Below, piece after piece: positions 57,544-64,000 of a stretch of DNA of 64,000 nt. Position numbers and translations under genes: made by a program. The DNA is taken from positions 124,001-188,000 of the forward strand of contig CALIWR010000005.1 of assembly GCA_938046585.1 (NCBI GenBank), written 5' to 3'. Below the pieces are notes generated by a model that saw only the letters and a program-made list of their open reading frames with translations, had not been told where the DNA came from and made no database searches. Source of the DNA: an uncultured Propionibacteriaceae bacterium (GTDB lineage Bacteria; Actinomycetota; Actinomycetes; Propionibacteriales; Propionibacteriaceae). The first letter of the stretch is position 1. Each line of letters begins with the position of its first letter.

Positions 57544-58036
57544 GCTGGATCTCCTCGGGCGTCGTGGTATCGGCTAGATGGACGGCAAGGGCAGCCCGGC
57601 CTCGTGAGAGTCGGGCCTTCACAGTTCCCACCGGAACTCGGATCTCGGTGGCGATCTCGGCGACCGAGAGATCCGCCAAGTGGTACAGCACGAGGGCTTG
57701 TCTTTGGTCCACGGGTAGTTTCTGTAGTGCTTGAACCACAGCGATCCGTTCTGGTCCGGGCTCACGCGGAGGGTTGGGTGCCACCGAGCGGTCGCTGGCG
57801 CGGGATGCGAGTTTGCCTCGCCGCCAACGGGACACAAAGAGCCGGTAGGCAGTGGTCCGGACCCAGGCCTCGGCTTGCGGCGTCGAACGTAGTCGACGGT
57901 GGTGATCCCAGGCACGGACGAAAGCCTCCTGTACGCAGTCTTGGGCCTCGGTGAAGCTGCCGGTCATCGTTCCCAGCTGCCCAACCAAACGGTCGAAAGA
58001 ATCCTGATACAGGTCTCGAAACTGGGCCTCATCCAT
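57536..58036 (-). CDS. ECF-type (SigE-family) RNA polymerase sigma factor
   Basis: A 166-residue sigma-70 family factor. Region 2 has FRDLYQDSFDRLVGQLGTM and EDCVQEAFVRAW-like (AQDCVQEAFVRAWDH); region 4 has LPVDQRQALVLYHLADLSVAEIATEIRVPVGTVKARLSRGR. AAAGGAGA precedes the ATG. It overlaps the gene of its probable regulator downstream. It interrupts the usual order between sdh and rplS. Confidence 0.92.
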   Translation of the reverse strand: MDEAQFRDLYQDSFDRLVGQLGTMTGSFTEAQDCVQEAFVRAWDHHRRLRSTPQAEAWVRTTAYRLFVSRWRRGKLASRASDRSVAPNPPREPGPERIAVVQALQKLPVDQRQALVLYHLADLSVAEIATEIRVPVGTVKARLSRGRAALAVHLADTTTPEEIQHA

Positions 58037-58259
58037 CGCTCTCCTTTCCGATCGACGCTGCCATAACGCACGGGCAGACGATGTGGCTGCACCGGATCCG
58101 ATCGCGGGCGTCCCGGCAGATTACCCCGCAGCGCTCGCTATGTGGCAGACTATGAGGCCGTTGCCCGGGTTCGCGACACCTGCCACAGGGGGATTGTTCG
58201 TTCCCGGGACCATCTGATCAGCACCATGGTGACCTGTGGCACCCGGCGAGGAAGTACTC

Positions 58260-58610
58260 ATGACTGATGTCATTGCCTCCATCGACTCCGCCAGCCTACG
58301 CGGCGATGTCCCTGATTTTCGCCCCGGTGACTCGGTTCGGGTACACGTCCGGGTGGTCGAGGGCAACCGTTCCCGGGTCCAGATCTTCGCCGGTCCGGTG
58401 ATCGCCCGTACCGGATCCGGCCTGCAGGAGACCTTCACCGTCCGCAAGGTGAGCTTCGGGGTCGGCGTGGAGCGTATCTTCCCGCTCCACTCGCCGATCA
58501 TTGAGAAGGTCGAGGTCGAGCGCCGCGGTGATGTCCGCCGGGCAAAGCTCTACTACCTGCGTGGTCTGCGCGGCAAGGCTGCGAAGATCAAGGAGAAGCG
58601 GGACTTCTGA
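58260..58610 (+). CDS. rplS: 50S ribosomal protein L19
   Basis: A 116-residue L19. [37 protein letters not shown] and [19 protein letters not shown] are diagnostic. ATG 58260 with GAGGAAG upstream gives the standard N-terminus. The 223-base region upstream, back to the sigma factor gene, has no ORF; a TATGAG at about 58151 is a weak -10 candidate. lepB begins one base after its stop. Confidence 0.96.
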   Translation: MTDVIASIDSASLRGDVPDFRPGDSVRVHVRVVEGNRSRVQIFAGPVIARTGSGLQETFTVRKVSFGVGVERIFPLHSPIIEKVEVERRGDVRRAKLYYLRGLRGKAAKIKEKRDF

Positions 58611-58611
58611 G

Positions 58612-59565
58612 GTGACGGCGTCGCGTCGTTCCCATCCGGGCACGTCGGACGCCACGGACGCGCCCCGGCCCCGACGGGCATTGCCCGAGTCCTGCGAGAT
58701 GGAGGACGCGCCCCAGCGTCCGGTGCTCGACACCATCGATCCTGATTCCCTCTGGGACCAGGACGCGGCGGTCGGAGAGCCCGAACCAGTTGATGGTCGC
58801 AAGCATCGTAGGGGAGAAGCGCGTCGAGCTCGGCAACTGTCACCGGGTCGGCGGATCTTCGAGGCAGCCCGGGAATTCGTGATCGTGGTCGTGGTCGCCC
58901 TGTTAGTGGCGACCTTGATCAAGACTTTCCTGGTGCAGATGTTCGTCATCCCATCGCAGTCGATGGAGAACACGTTGCAACGCAACGACCGGGTGATGGT
59001 GCTCAAAGTGGGTCACTACCAGCGCGGCGACATCATCGTCTTCGAGGACAACCTGGGTTGGTTGCCGGCCGAGAACCCACCTTCGACACCCCGCCGCGTG
59101 TTGGAGTTCGTGGGCGTGATGCCGGTCTCGGGCAACCAATACCTGATCAAGCGACTGGTCGGGCTTCCCGGAGATCACGTGGTCTGCTGCTCGACCAACG
59201 GTCGGATCTCAGTCAACGGGGTGGAGATAGAAGAGGACAGCTACCTCTACCGCGGGGTCGACGGGAAGCCGATTAAGCCGTCCGAGATCGCATTCGACGT
59301 CATCGTCCCCGAGAACCGAGTCTTTGTGTTGGGGGACCATCGCGACGCCAGCGCCGACTCCCGCTACCACCTGTGCGATGTCACTGCGAGCGGGAAGGGA
59401 GCCAACGCCTTCCCCGCTCTGGACTCGATCCAGGGCCCAGCCCGGCTGAACGTCTTCCCGTTCAGCCGGTTCACAACCTTCTCGGCTCCGGCCACCTATT
59501 CTAAGGTCCCAGCCGCACAACAGACGCCTCCGTCGACGGCCGTCGTGTCAGGAGGAGGCTGCTAA
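58612..59565 (+). CDS. lepB: Signal peptidase I
   Basis: A 317-residue type I signal peptidase. A cytoplasmic N-terminus of about 85 residues, rich in charged residues, precedes one membrane helix (REFVIVVVVALLVATLI). The catalytic Ser is in IPSQSMENTL, the Lys in LIKRLVGLPGD, and GDHRDASADSR is the last signature. GTG 58612 is one base after the rplS stop. The long N-terminal tail is common in actinobacteria. A second lepB copy, frequent in this phylum, is not seen here. Confidence 0.95.
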   Translation: MTASRRSHPGTSDATDAPRPRRALPESCEMEDAPQRPVLDTIDPDSLWDQDAAVGEPEPVDGRKHRRGEARRARQLSPGRRIFEAAREFVIVVVVALLVATLIKTFLVQMFVIPSQSMENTLQRNDRVMVLKVGHYQRGDIIVFEDNLGWLPAENPPSTPRRVLEFVGVMPVSGNQYLIKRLVGLPGDHVVCCSTNGRISVNGVEIEEDSYLYRGVDGKPIKPSEIAFDVIVPENRVFVLGDHRDASADSRYHLCDVTASGKGANAFPALDSIQGPARLNVFPFSRFTTFSAPATYSKVPAAQQTPPSTAVVSGGGC

Positions 59566-59568
59566 CCG

Positions 59569-60210
59569 ATGCCAGTACGGCCGGGAGCAGGCTGGTACGG
59601 GTACGAACAGGCCCTGGCACGGGCTGGGTTGGCGCCGGTGGCGGGTGCCGATGAGGCCGGGCGGGGCGCCTGTGCCGGTCCTTTAGTGGCGGCGGCGGTG
59701 ATTCTGTCTGATTCCCGGCGCAGCCGAATCGCGGGGCTGCAAGACTCGAAGCTGTTGAGTAGCAAGGCTCGTGAACAGCTCTACCCCGAGATCCTGGAGA
59801 AGGCTCTGGCCGTGGCCTGGGTGGAGGTCAGCCCTGGCGAGTGTGATCAGCTGGGGATGCAGGTAGCTAATGTCTCTGCGTTGCGGCGGGCGGTGCTGCG
59901 GCTCGACTTGCAGCCGGGTTTTGTGATTACCGACGGTTTCCCGGTGGATGGGGTGGGGGTAGCTGGCCTGGCGATGTGGAAGGGGGATCGGCTCGCCGCC
60001 TGCGTGGCGGCTGCTTCGGTGGTGGCGAAGGTCCACCGAGACCGGATCCTGGACCAGTATGAGGAACGCTATCCGGGCTACGGCTTCGCTCGTCACAAGG
60101 GATACTGCACGCCGCTGCACCAGGCCCGGCTGGAACAGTTGGGGCCGTGCGAGATCCATCGGTTGCGCTACGACAACGTCCGCCGAGCCAGTAGAGTGAA
60201 ACAACCATGA
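59569..60210 (+). CDS. rnhB: Ribonuclease HII
   Basis: A 213-residue RNase HII. The active-site DEAGRGACAGPLVAAAV starts the fold; SKLLSSKAREQLY and SVVAKVHRDRILDQYEERYPGYGFARHKGY are conserved. It removes RNA primers and single ribonucleotides. ATG 59569 is preceded by AGGAGG at the end of lepB. ATGA overlap with the DUF2469 gene. Confidence 0.95.
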   Translation: MPVRPGAGWYGYEQALARAGLAPVAGADEAGRGACAGPLVAAAVILSDSRRSRIAGLQDSKLLSSKAREQLYPEILEKALAVAWVEVSPGECDQLGMQVANVSALRRAVLRLDLQPGFVITDGFPVDGVGVAGLAMWKGDRLAACVAAASVVAKVHRDRILDQYEERYPGYGFARHKGYCTPLHQARLEQLGPCEIHRLRYDNVRRASRVKQP

Positions 60211-60518
60211 GCGCCGAGGACCTGGAGCAGTACGAGAGCGACCTGGAGCTCGCGTTGTACCGCGAGTACAAGGACGTGGTCGGGATCTTCCGGTACGCAG
60301 TCGAGACCGAGCGCCGCTTCTACCTGTGTAACGCGGTCGACCTGAAGGTCCGCACCGAGGGTGGAGACGTGTACTACGAGGTGTCGATGGGCGATGCCTG
60401 GGTGTGGGACATGTACCGTCCGGCCCGGTTCGTGAAGTCGGCGAAGGTGCTCACCTTCCGTGACGTGTCGATCGAGGAGATCGCCCACTCTGACCTCCAG
60501 GTGCCCGACAGCAAGTAG
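60207..60518 (+). CDS. DUF2469 family protein
   Basis: A 103-residue acidic protein (starts MSAEDLEQYESDLELALYRE). DUF2469 is a conserved actinobacterial family of unknown function, usually located right after rnhB and before yraN, as here. FYLCNAVDLKVR and YYEVSMGDAWVWDMYRPARFV are the conserved blocks. It overlaps rnhB by 4 bases. Confidence 0.92.
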   Translation: MSAEDLEQYESDLELALYREYKDVVGIFRYAVETERRFYLCNAVDLKVRTEGGDVYYEVSMGDAWVWDMYRPARFVKSAKVLTFRDVSIEEIAHSDLQVPDSK

Positions 60519-60542
60519 AGCCTGTCGGACAACACCTCACCT

Positions 60543-60578
60543 GAAATCGACACCACCTACCCCGAAACCGACACCACC
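60543..60578 (+). repeat. 21-base-spaced direct repeat in the DUF2469-yraN gap
   Basis: Two 15-base copies of GAAA[TC]CGACACCACC, starting at 60543 and 60564, with one mismatch. The nearby TGTCGGACA at 60524 looks like a tip. The pattern resembles the multiple terminal repeats of IS21/IS481-type elements, but no transposase gene is adjacent. Confidence 0.45.
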
Positions 60579-60634
60579 GAAGGCGTCCGATCCGGGCTGG
60601 ACGGTCCATGGTCTGCGGTGTGGAGGTGGCAGAG

Positions 60635-61012
60635 ATGAACCGCAGACAGACAGGCGCGCTCGGAGAAGAGCTGGCGGTAGCGTATCTGGAGCGGTCGGGA
60701 TATCGGGTGATCGACCGCAACTGGCGTTCGGGGCGCCATGGTGAGCTGGATGTGGTCGCGATCGACCCTGAACCCGCACCGAAAGGCACGATCGTATTCT
60801 GCGAGGTGAAATGTCGTCGCGGCACCGGCTACGGCGACCCGCTCGAGGCGATCACCTTCGCCAAGATGCGACGGCTCAACGGTTTGGCCTGCGATTGGCT
60901 GCGGTCCCACAGCCTCGGCTGGTTCGACCATGTCCGCCTCGATGCCGTAGGGGTACTGCTGCTGCCCGGTCGGGAACCGGTGGTCAAGCATCGGCGGGGA
61001 GTCTCGCTATGA
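60635..61012 (+). CDS. yraN: YraN/UPF0102 family endonuclease-like protein
   Basis: A 125-residue protein of the UPF0102 family. GALGEELAVAYLERSGYRVIDRNWR, GELDVVAID and FCEVKCRR form the restriction-endonuclease-like core (E, D, E-x-K). The start ATG 60635 has GGAGGTGG six bases upstream; an upstream ATG at 60608 was rejected. Its stop overlaps the comM ATG. It usually accompanies comM and dprA. Confidence 0.9.
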   Translation: MNRRQTGALGEELAVAYLERSGYRVIDRNWRSGRHGELDVVAIDPEPAPKGTIVFCEVKCRRGTGYGDPLEAITFAKMRRLNGLACDWLRSHSLGWFDHVRLDAVGVLLLPGREPVVKHRRGVSL

Positions 61013-62532
61013 TCGGCAGCGCGCGATCGGTCGCCCTGTCGGGTCTGGACGGACAGGTGATCGAGGTTGAGGCGGCACTTGGCGGTGGGTTGCCCCGGAC
61101 CGTGATCGTGGGCCTGCCCGACACCGCGCTGTATCAGGCCCGGGACCGGGTGAAGGCAGCGATCGGGACCTCGGGCTTGGCATGGCCAGACCGGTTGGTG
61201 ACGATCAACCTCACCCCGGCGACCCTGCCCAAGGCAGGATCCCACTACGACCTCGCCATCGCTGCCGCGGTGTTGCGGGCCAACGGCACGGTTCCCGGTG
61301 ACCTGTTGAACGACACGATCCTGATGGGGGAACTCGGGCTCGATGGCCGGGTCCATCCGGTTCGCGGCGTGCTGCCAGCGCTGCTGGCCGCCTCCCATGC
61401 TGGCTTCACACGGGCCATCGTCCCGTATCAGCATGTGGGGGAGGCCAACCTGGTCGACGCGATCACGGTGTGGGGCGTGCGGCACCTGCGAGATGTGATG
61501 GATGTCCTGCAGGGCCATCCGGTGCTACTGCCCGAACCACCCCCACCCGAGGTCACGCAATCTGCGGCAGGACTCGACCTGGCTGACGTGGTGGGCCACC
61601 ACGAGGTGAAGTGGATGCTCGAGGTGGCAGCGGCAGGACGTCACCACCTCTTCCTGCACGGCGCCCCCGGGGTGGGTAAGACCATGCTGGCGGCCCGGCT
61701 GGCGACAATCCTGCCCGACCTGACAGTGGCAGAAGCGCTCGAGGTCACCGCTATCCACTCGTTAGCCGGTACCCCGATCAGCGACCAGCTGATCACTCGC
61801 CCGCCCTTCGCTGACCCCCACCATTCGGCATCGATGGTCGCCCTGGTCGGCGGTGGGCCACGGGCCGCCCAGCCCGGCGCGGTCTCCCGAGCCCACCTGG
61901 GAGTGCTATTCCTCGACGAGGCGCCGGAGTTCCCAGGCAAACTTCTGGACTCGCTACGGACCCCGCTGGAATGCGGCAGCATCTTGATCTCGCGCTCCGG
62001 GGCCCAGGTTCGCTACCCGGCCCGCTTCCAGCTGGTGATGGCCGCCAATCCGTGCCCGTGCGGGCAATACGGCAACCCGAACGGCCGCTGCCAGTGCCCT
62101 CCGATGGCGGTCCGGCGCTACCTGGCCCGGATCTCGGGTCCGTTGCTGGACCGGATCGACCTGCAGCAGACGGTACGGCCGGTGCGCCAGTCATTGCTGG
62201 CTCAGGCACCACCGGGGGAATCGTCGGGCACGGTCCGAGAACGGGTGGCCCAGGCTCGCCAGCGACAGGCGAGACGGCTGGCCGGGACCGGCTGGACGAC
62301 GAACGCCGAGGTTAGCGGCAGCTTCCTGCGGATGTCGCTGCCGCTGCCGTTAGGCATCGAGATGATCGACCAGGCGGTGGCTCATGGCAGCCTGACATCG
62401 CGTGGGGTGGATCGGGTGCTGCGAGTGGCATGGACGGTCTGCGACCTGGCTGGGGCTGACCGCCCCACCTCAGATCATCTGCGGCTCGCGCTGGCGATGC
62501 GTCGCGGTGAGACAGTGGGGGCGGCAGCATGA
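61009..62532 (+). CDS. comM: ComM-like Mg-chelatase family AAA+ ATPase
   Basis: A 507-residue AAA+ protein. An N-terminal LonC-like domain (VIVGLPDTALYQARDRVKAA) is followed by the Mg-chelatase ATPase with GAPGVGKTML, LFLDEAPEF, MAANPCPCG and SGPLLDRIDL, and a C-terminal domain (SLTSRGVDRVLRVAWTVCDL). Orthologues act as branch-migration helicases in transformation. ATGA overlaps on both sides couple it to yraN and dprA. Confidence 0.94.
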   Translation: MIGSARSVALSGLDGQVIEVEAALGGGLPRTVIVGLPDTALYQARDRVKAAIGTSGLAWPDRLVTINLTPATLPKAGSHYDLAIAAAVLRANGTVPGDLLNDTILMGELGLDGRVHPVRGVLPALLAASHAGFTRAIVPYQHVGEANLVDAITVWGVRHLRDVMDVLQGHPVLLPEPPPPEVTQSAAGLDLADVVGHHEVKWMLEVAAAGRHHLFLHGAPGVGKTMLAARLATILPDLTVAEALEVTAIHSLAGTPISDQLITRPPFADPHHSASMVALVGGGPRAAQPGAVSRAHLGVLFLDEAPEFPGKLLDSLRTPLECGSILISRSGAQVRYPARFQLVMAANPCPCGQYGNPNGRCQCPPMAVRRYLARISGPLLDRIDLQQTVRPVRQSLLAQAPPGESSGTVRERVAQARQRQARRLAGTGWTTNAEVSGSFLRMSLPLPLGIEMIDQAVAHGSLTSRGVDRVLRVAWTVCDLAGADRPTSDHLRLALAMRRGETVGAAA

Positions 62533-63644
62533 GCCACGAGGCAGAACGGGATTCCCGGATGGCATTGGCCTGCGTGACTGAACCTGGCCGACACCGTCTC
62601 GCCGAGGAAGTCCAGCGGCGCGGTGCAGAGGCCGTGTGGCGCCAGATCCAGGAGCGAACCTCGCCGACCGGGTTGCGGCTGCACCCAGCCGACGTGGATC
62701 TTCGGGCGGTACAGCAGCAGACCCAGCGAGCCGGGGCCAGGTTCGTGATCCCGGGCGATCGGGAGTGGTTCACCGGCCTCGACGACCTGGCCATGCTCGA
62801 CCAGGTAGGCGACACCTGGTCAGCGCCGCCTCTCGGACTCTGGATCGTTGGGCCGGCCGATCTGTCACAGGCCAGCAGTCGAGCAGTGGCGGTGGTGGGG
62901 TCGCGTGCCTGCACCAGCTATGGCGAGACAGTCGCGACCGAATTGGCTGCTGATCTGGCAGAGCGGGATGTGACGGTAGTCTCAGGGGCCGCGTACGGAA
63001 TCGATGCAGCGGCACACCGGGGCGCACTGGCGGTCAACGGTACCACCGTGGCTGTTCTTGCTTGCGGAATCGACCGCGACTACCCCCAGGGTAACGCCGG
63101 CCTGCTGCGTCACATCCGGGCCACCGGGGCCGTGATCACCGAGCACCCGCCGGGCACCATCGTGAACCGTTCGCGGTTCTTGGCCCGAAATCGGCTGATC
63201 GCTGCCCTGGCGCAGGGGACGGTGATGGTGGAGTCTGCTACCCGCAGCGGCGCCCGGAACACTGTGACCTGGACCGACAGTCTCTCCCGCCGGGTCTTTG
63301 CTGTCCCGGGACCAGTGACCTCGACTATGTCGGCAGGCCCACACAGCCTGATCCGGGACTTTAACGCGATCCTGGTTCGCAACGGATCCGACATCTGTGC
63401 GGACCTGGGGCTGGTGCCGGAACCGGCCTATCAGCCCGAGCCGGCGACCCCCTTCGACCTCCTCACAGCCGAGCAGCAGATGGTTCGCGAACTACTGCCC
63501 GCTCGGGGCCAGGTCAGCACCGACGAACTCGTGATCCGCAGTGGGCTGGGTGTACAACAGTGCCTAGTGGCGCTGCAGGGACTGGTCGACCAGGACATGG
63601 TCACGGCAGCCTCCGAGGGGATGTGGAGACTACGACCTCACTGA
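62529..63644 (+). CDS. dprA: DNA-processing protein DprA
   Basis: A 371-residue single-strand DNA-binding protein that loads RecA in transformation. The Rossmann core has VAVVGSRACTSYGETVA, VVSGAAYGIDAAAHRGAL, FLARNRLIAALAQGTVMVESATRSGARNTVTW and FAVPGPVTS. The N-terminal SAM-like domain and the C-terminal winged-helix (about 315-371) are present. Coupled to comM by ATGA. Confidence 0.95.
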   Translation: MSHEAERDSRMALACVTEPGRHRLAEEVQRRGAEAVWRQIQERTSPTGLRLHPADVDLRAVQQQTQRAGARFVIPGDREWFTGLDDLAMLDQVGDTWSAPPLGLWIVGPADLSQASSRAVAVVGSRACTSYGETVATELAADLAERDVTVVSGAAYGIDAAAHRGALAVNGTTVAVLACGIDRDYPQGNAGLLRHIRATGAVITEHPPGTIVNRSRFLARNRLIAALAQGTVMVESATRSGARNTVTWTDSLSRRVFAVPGPVTSTMSAGPHSLIRDFNAILVRNGSDICADLGLVPEPAYQPEPATPFDLLTAEQQMVRELLPARGQVSTDELVIRSGLGVQQCLVALQGLVDQDMVTAASEGMWRLRPH

Positions 63645-63665
63645 GGGCCGCCGCCGTGGCGGCCG

Positions 63666-63998
63666 TCACCAAACTGGGCCGGGTCGATCATCTTCCGGTT
63701 CGTCTCCGCGTGTCTGCCTGCGCAGCGGCGAGGTGGCGTTCTTGAAAAGACCTCCGACCCACGAGCCGACGCTGCCGACACCGTCGGCGATGTCGCCGAA
63801 GGTGGTGGCGATAGTGTCCTCGGCTCGGGCGAACTGATCCTGGTAGGAGGCAGCTGCCCGGGCCACATCCTCCGACAGCTTCGCGCTGGCATCGTCGGCT
63901 CGCCGCGGGTACGACCCCTGCATCACCAGGTGATACTCGCCGCTGGAGATCCACGAGCGGAGTTCGCCGGCTCGGACCACGGCAAAGGGGTGACTCAT
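63666..63998 (-). CDS. Hypothetical protein, possibly 5' truncated
   Basis: The minus-strand frame gives 110 residues from an ATG two bases before the window end; it may continue beyond the edge. It has an amphipathic helical middle (ASAKLSEDVARAAASYQDQFARAEDTIATTF), a hydrophobic Gly-rich stretch (GDIADGVGSVGSWVGGLF) and a charged tail. No family recognised. It converges on dprA with a 21-base gap. Confidence 0.55.
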   Translation of the reverse strand: MSHPFAVVRAGELRSWISSGEYHLVMQGSYPRRADDASAKLSEDVARAAASYQDQFARAEDTIATTFGDIADGVGSVGSWVGGLFKNATSPLRRQTRGDEPEDDRPGPVW

Positions 63999-64000
63999 GC

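Overview
The window is high-GC, densely packed chromosomal DNA from an actinobacterium. Gene order points to Propionibacteriaceae/Propionibacteriales (inference). The supporting blocks are Rip1-ispG-DUF4081 GNAT, rimP-nusA-ylxR-infB-rbfA-truB-ribF-rpsO-pnp-dapB, coaD-sepIVA-yceD-rpmF-rnc-mutM-smc-ftsY-ffh, rpsP-khpA-rimM-trmD, and rplS-lepB-rnhB-DUF2469-yraN-comM-dprA. Almost everything is housekeeping. No rRNA, tRNA, CRISPR array or complete insertion sequence was seen.

Layout. 1-6.1 kb: site-2 protease (5' truncated), ispG, a GNAT enzyme, two envelope proteins, proS and a lipoprotein. 6.2-8.8 kb: the clearest accessory module, a secreted Tyr-rich peptide whose reading frame lacks a normal start codon, followed by an overlapping ABC ATPase and two membrane proteins. 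8.8-13.9 kb: menaquinone genes menC, menD and an isochorismate synthase, plus a uridine phosphorylase. 13.9-15.5 kb: a DUF4439 lipoprotein and a methyltransferase. 15.6-27.7 kb: the translation and RNA operon through pnp, then dapB and an LmeA-like protein. 27.7-34.4 kb: GNAT, RNase J, rpmB, an orphan AAA ATPase, full-length ArgA, and a CPBP protease / small membrane protein / XRE regulator operon behind an AT-rich promoter. 34.4-49.3 kb: recG, rsmD-coaD, division, ribosomal and RNase III genes, mutM, a GtrA protein, smc, small membrane proteins, ftsY and ffh. 49.5-53.1 kb: rpsP-khpA-rimM-trmD and a PdaC-like deacetylase. 53.1-56.7 kb: sdhCAB closed by a strong hairpin. 56.7-58.0 kb: an ECF sigma factor and a membrane partner. 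58.3-63.6 kb: rplS, lepB and RNase HII, then DUF2469, yraN, comM and dprA.

How the parts relate. menC/menD/menF supply menaquinone, the quinone expected to be used by the single-membrane-subunit (type B) succinate:menaquinone reductase encoded by sdhCAB. pnp, RNase J and RNase III give a compact RNA-decay set beside the translation genes. ftsY and ffh form the SRP targeting pair, and lepB processes the exported proteins.

A recurring regulatory signature runs through the window. At 15 gene starts a TANNNT -10 hexamer lies 6-9 nt before an ATG or GTG with no Shine-Dalgarno sequence, as expected for leaderless mRNAs; a sixteenth precedes a 19-codon ORF upstream of the LmeA-like gene. These sites also fix several start codons.
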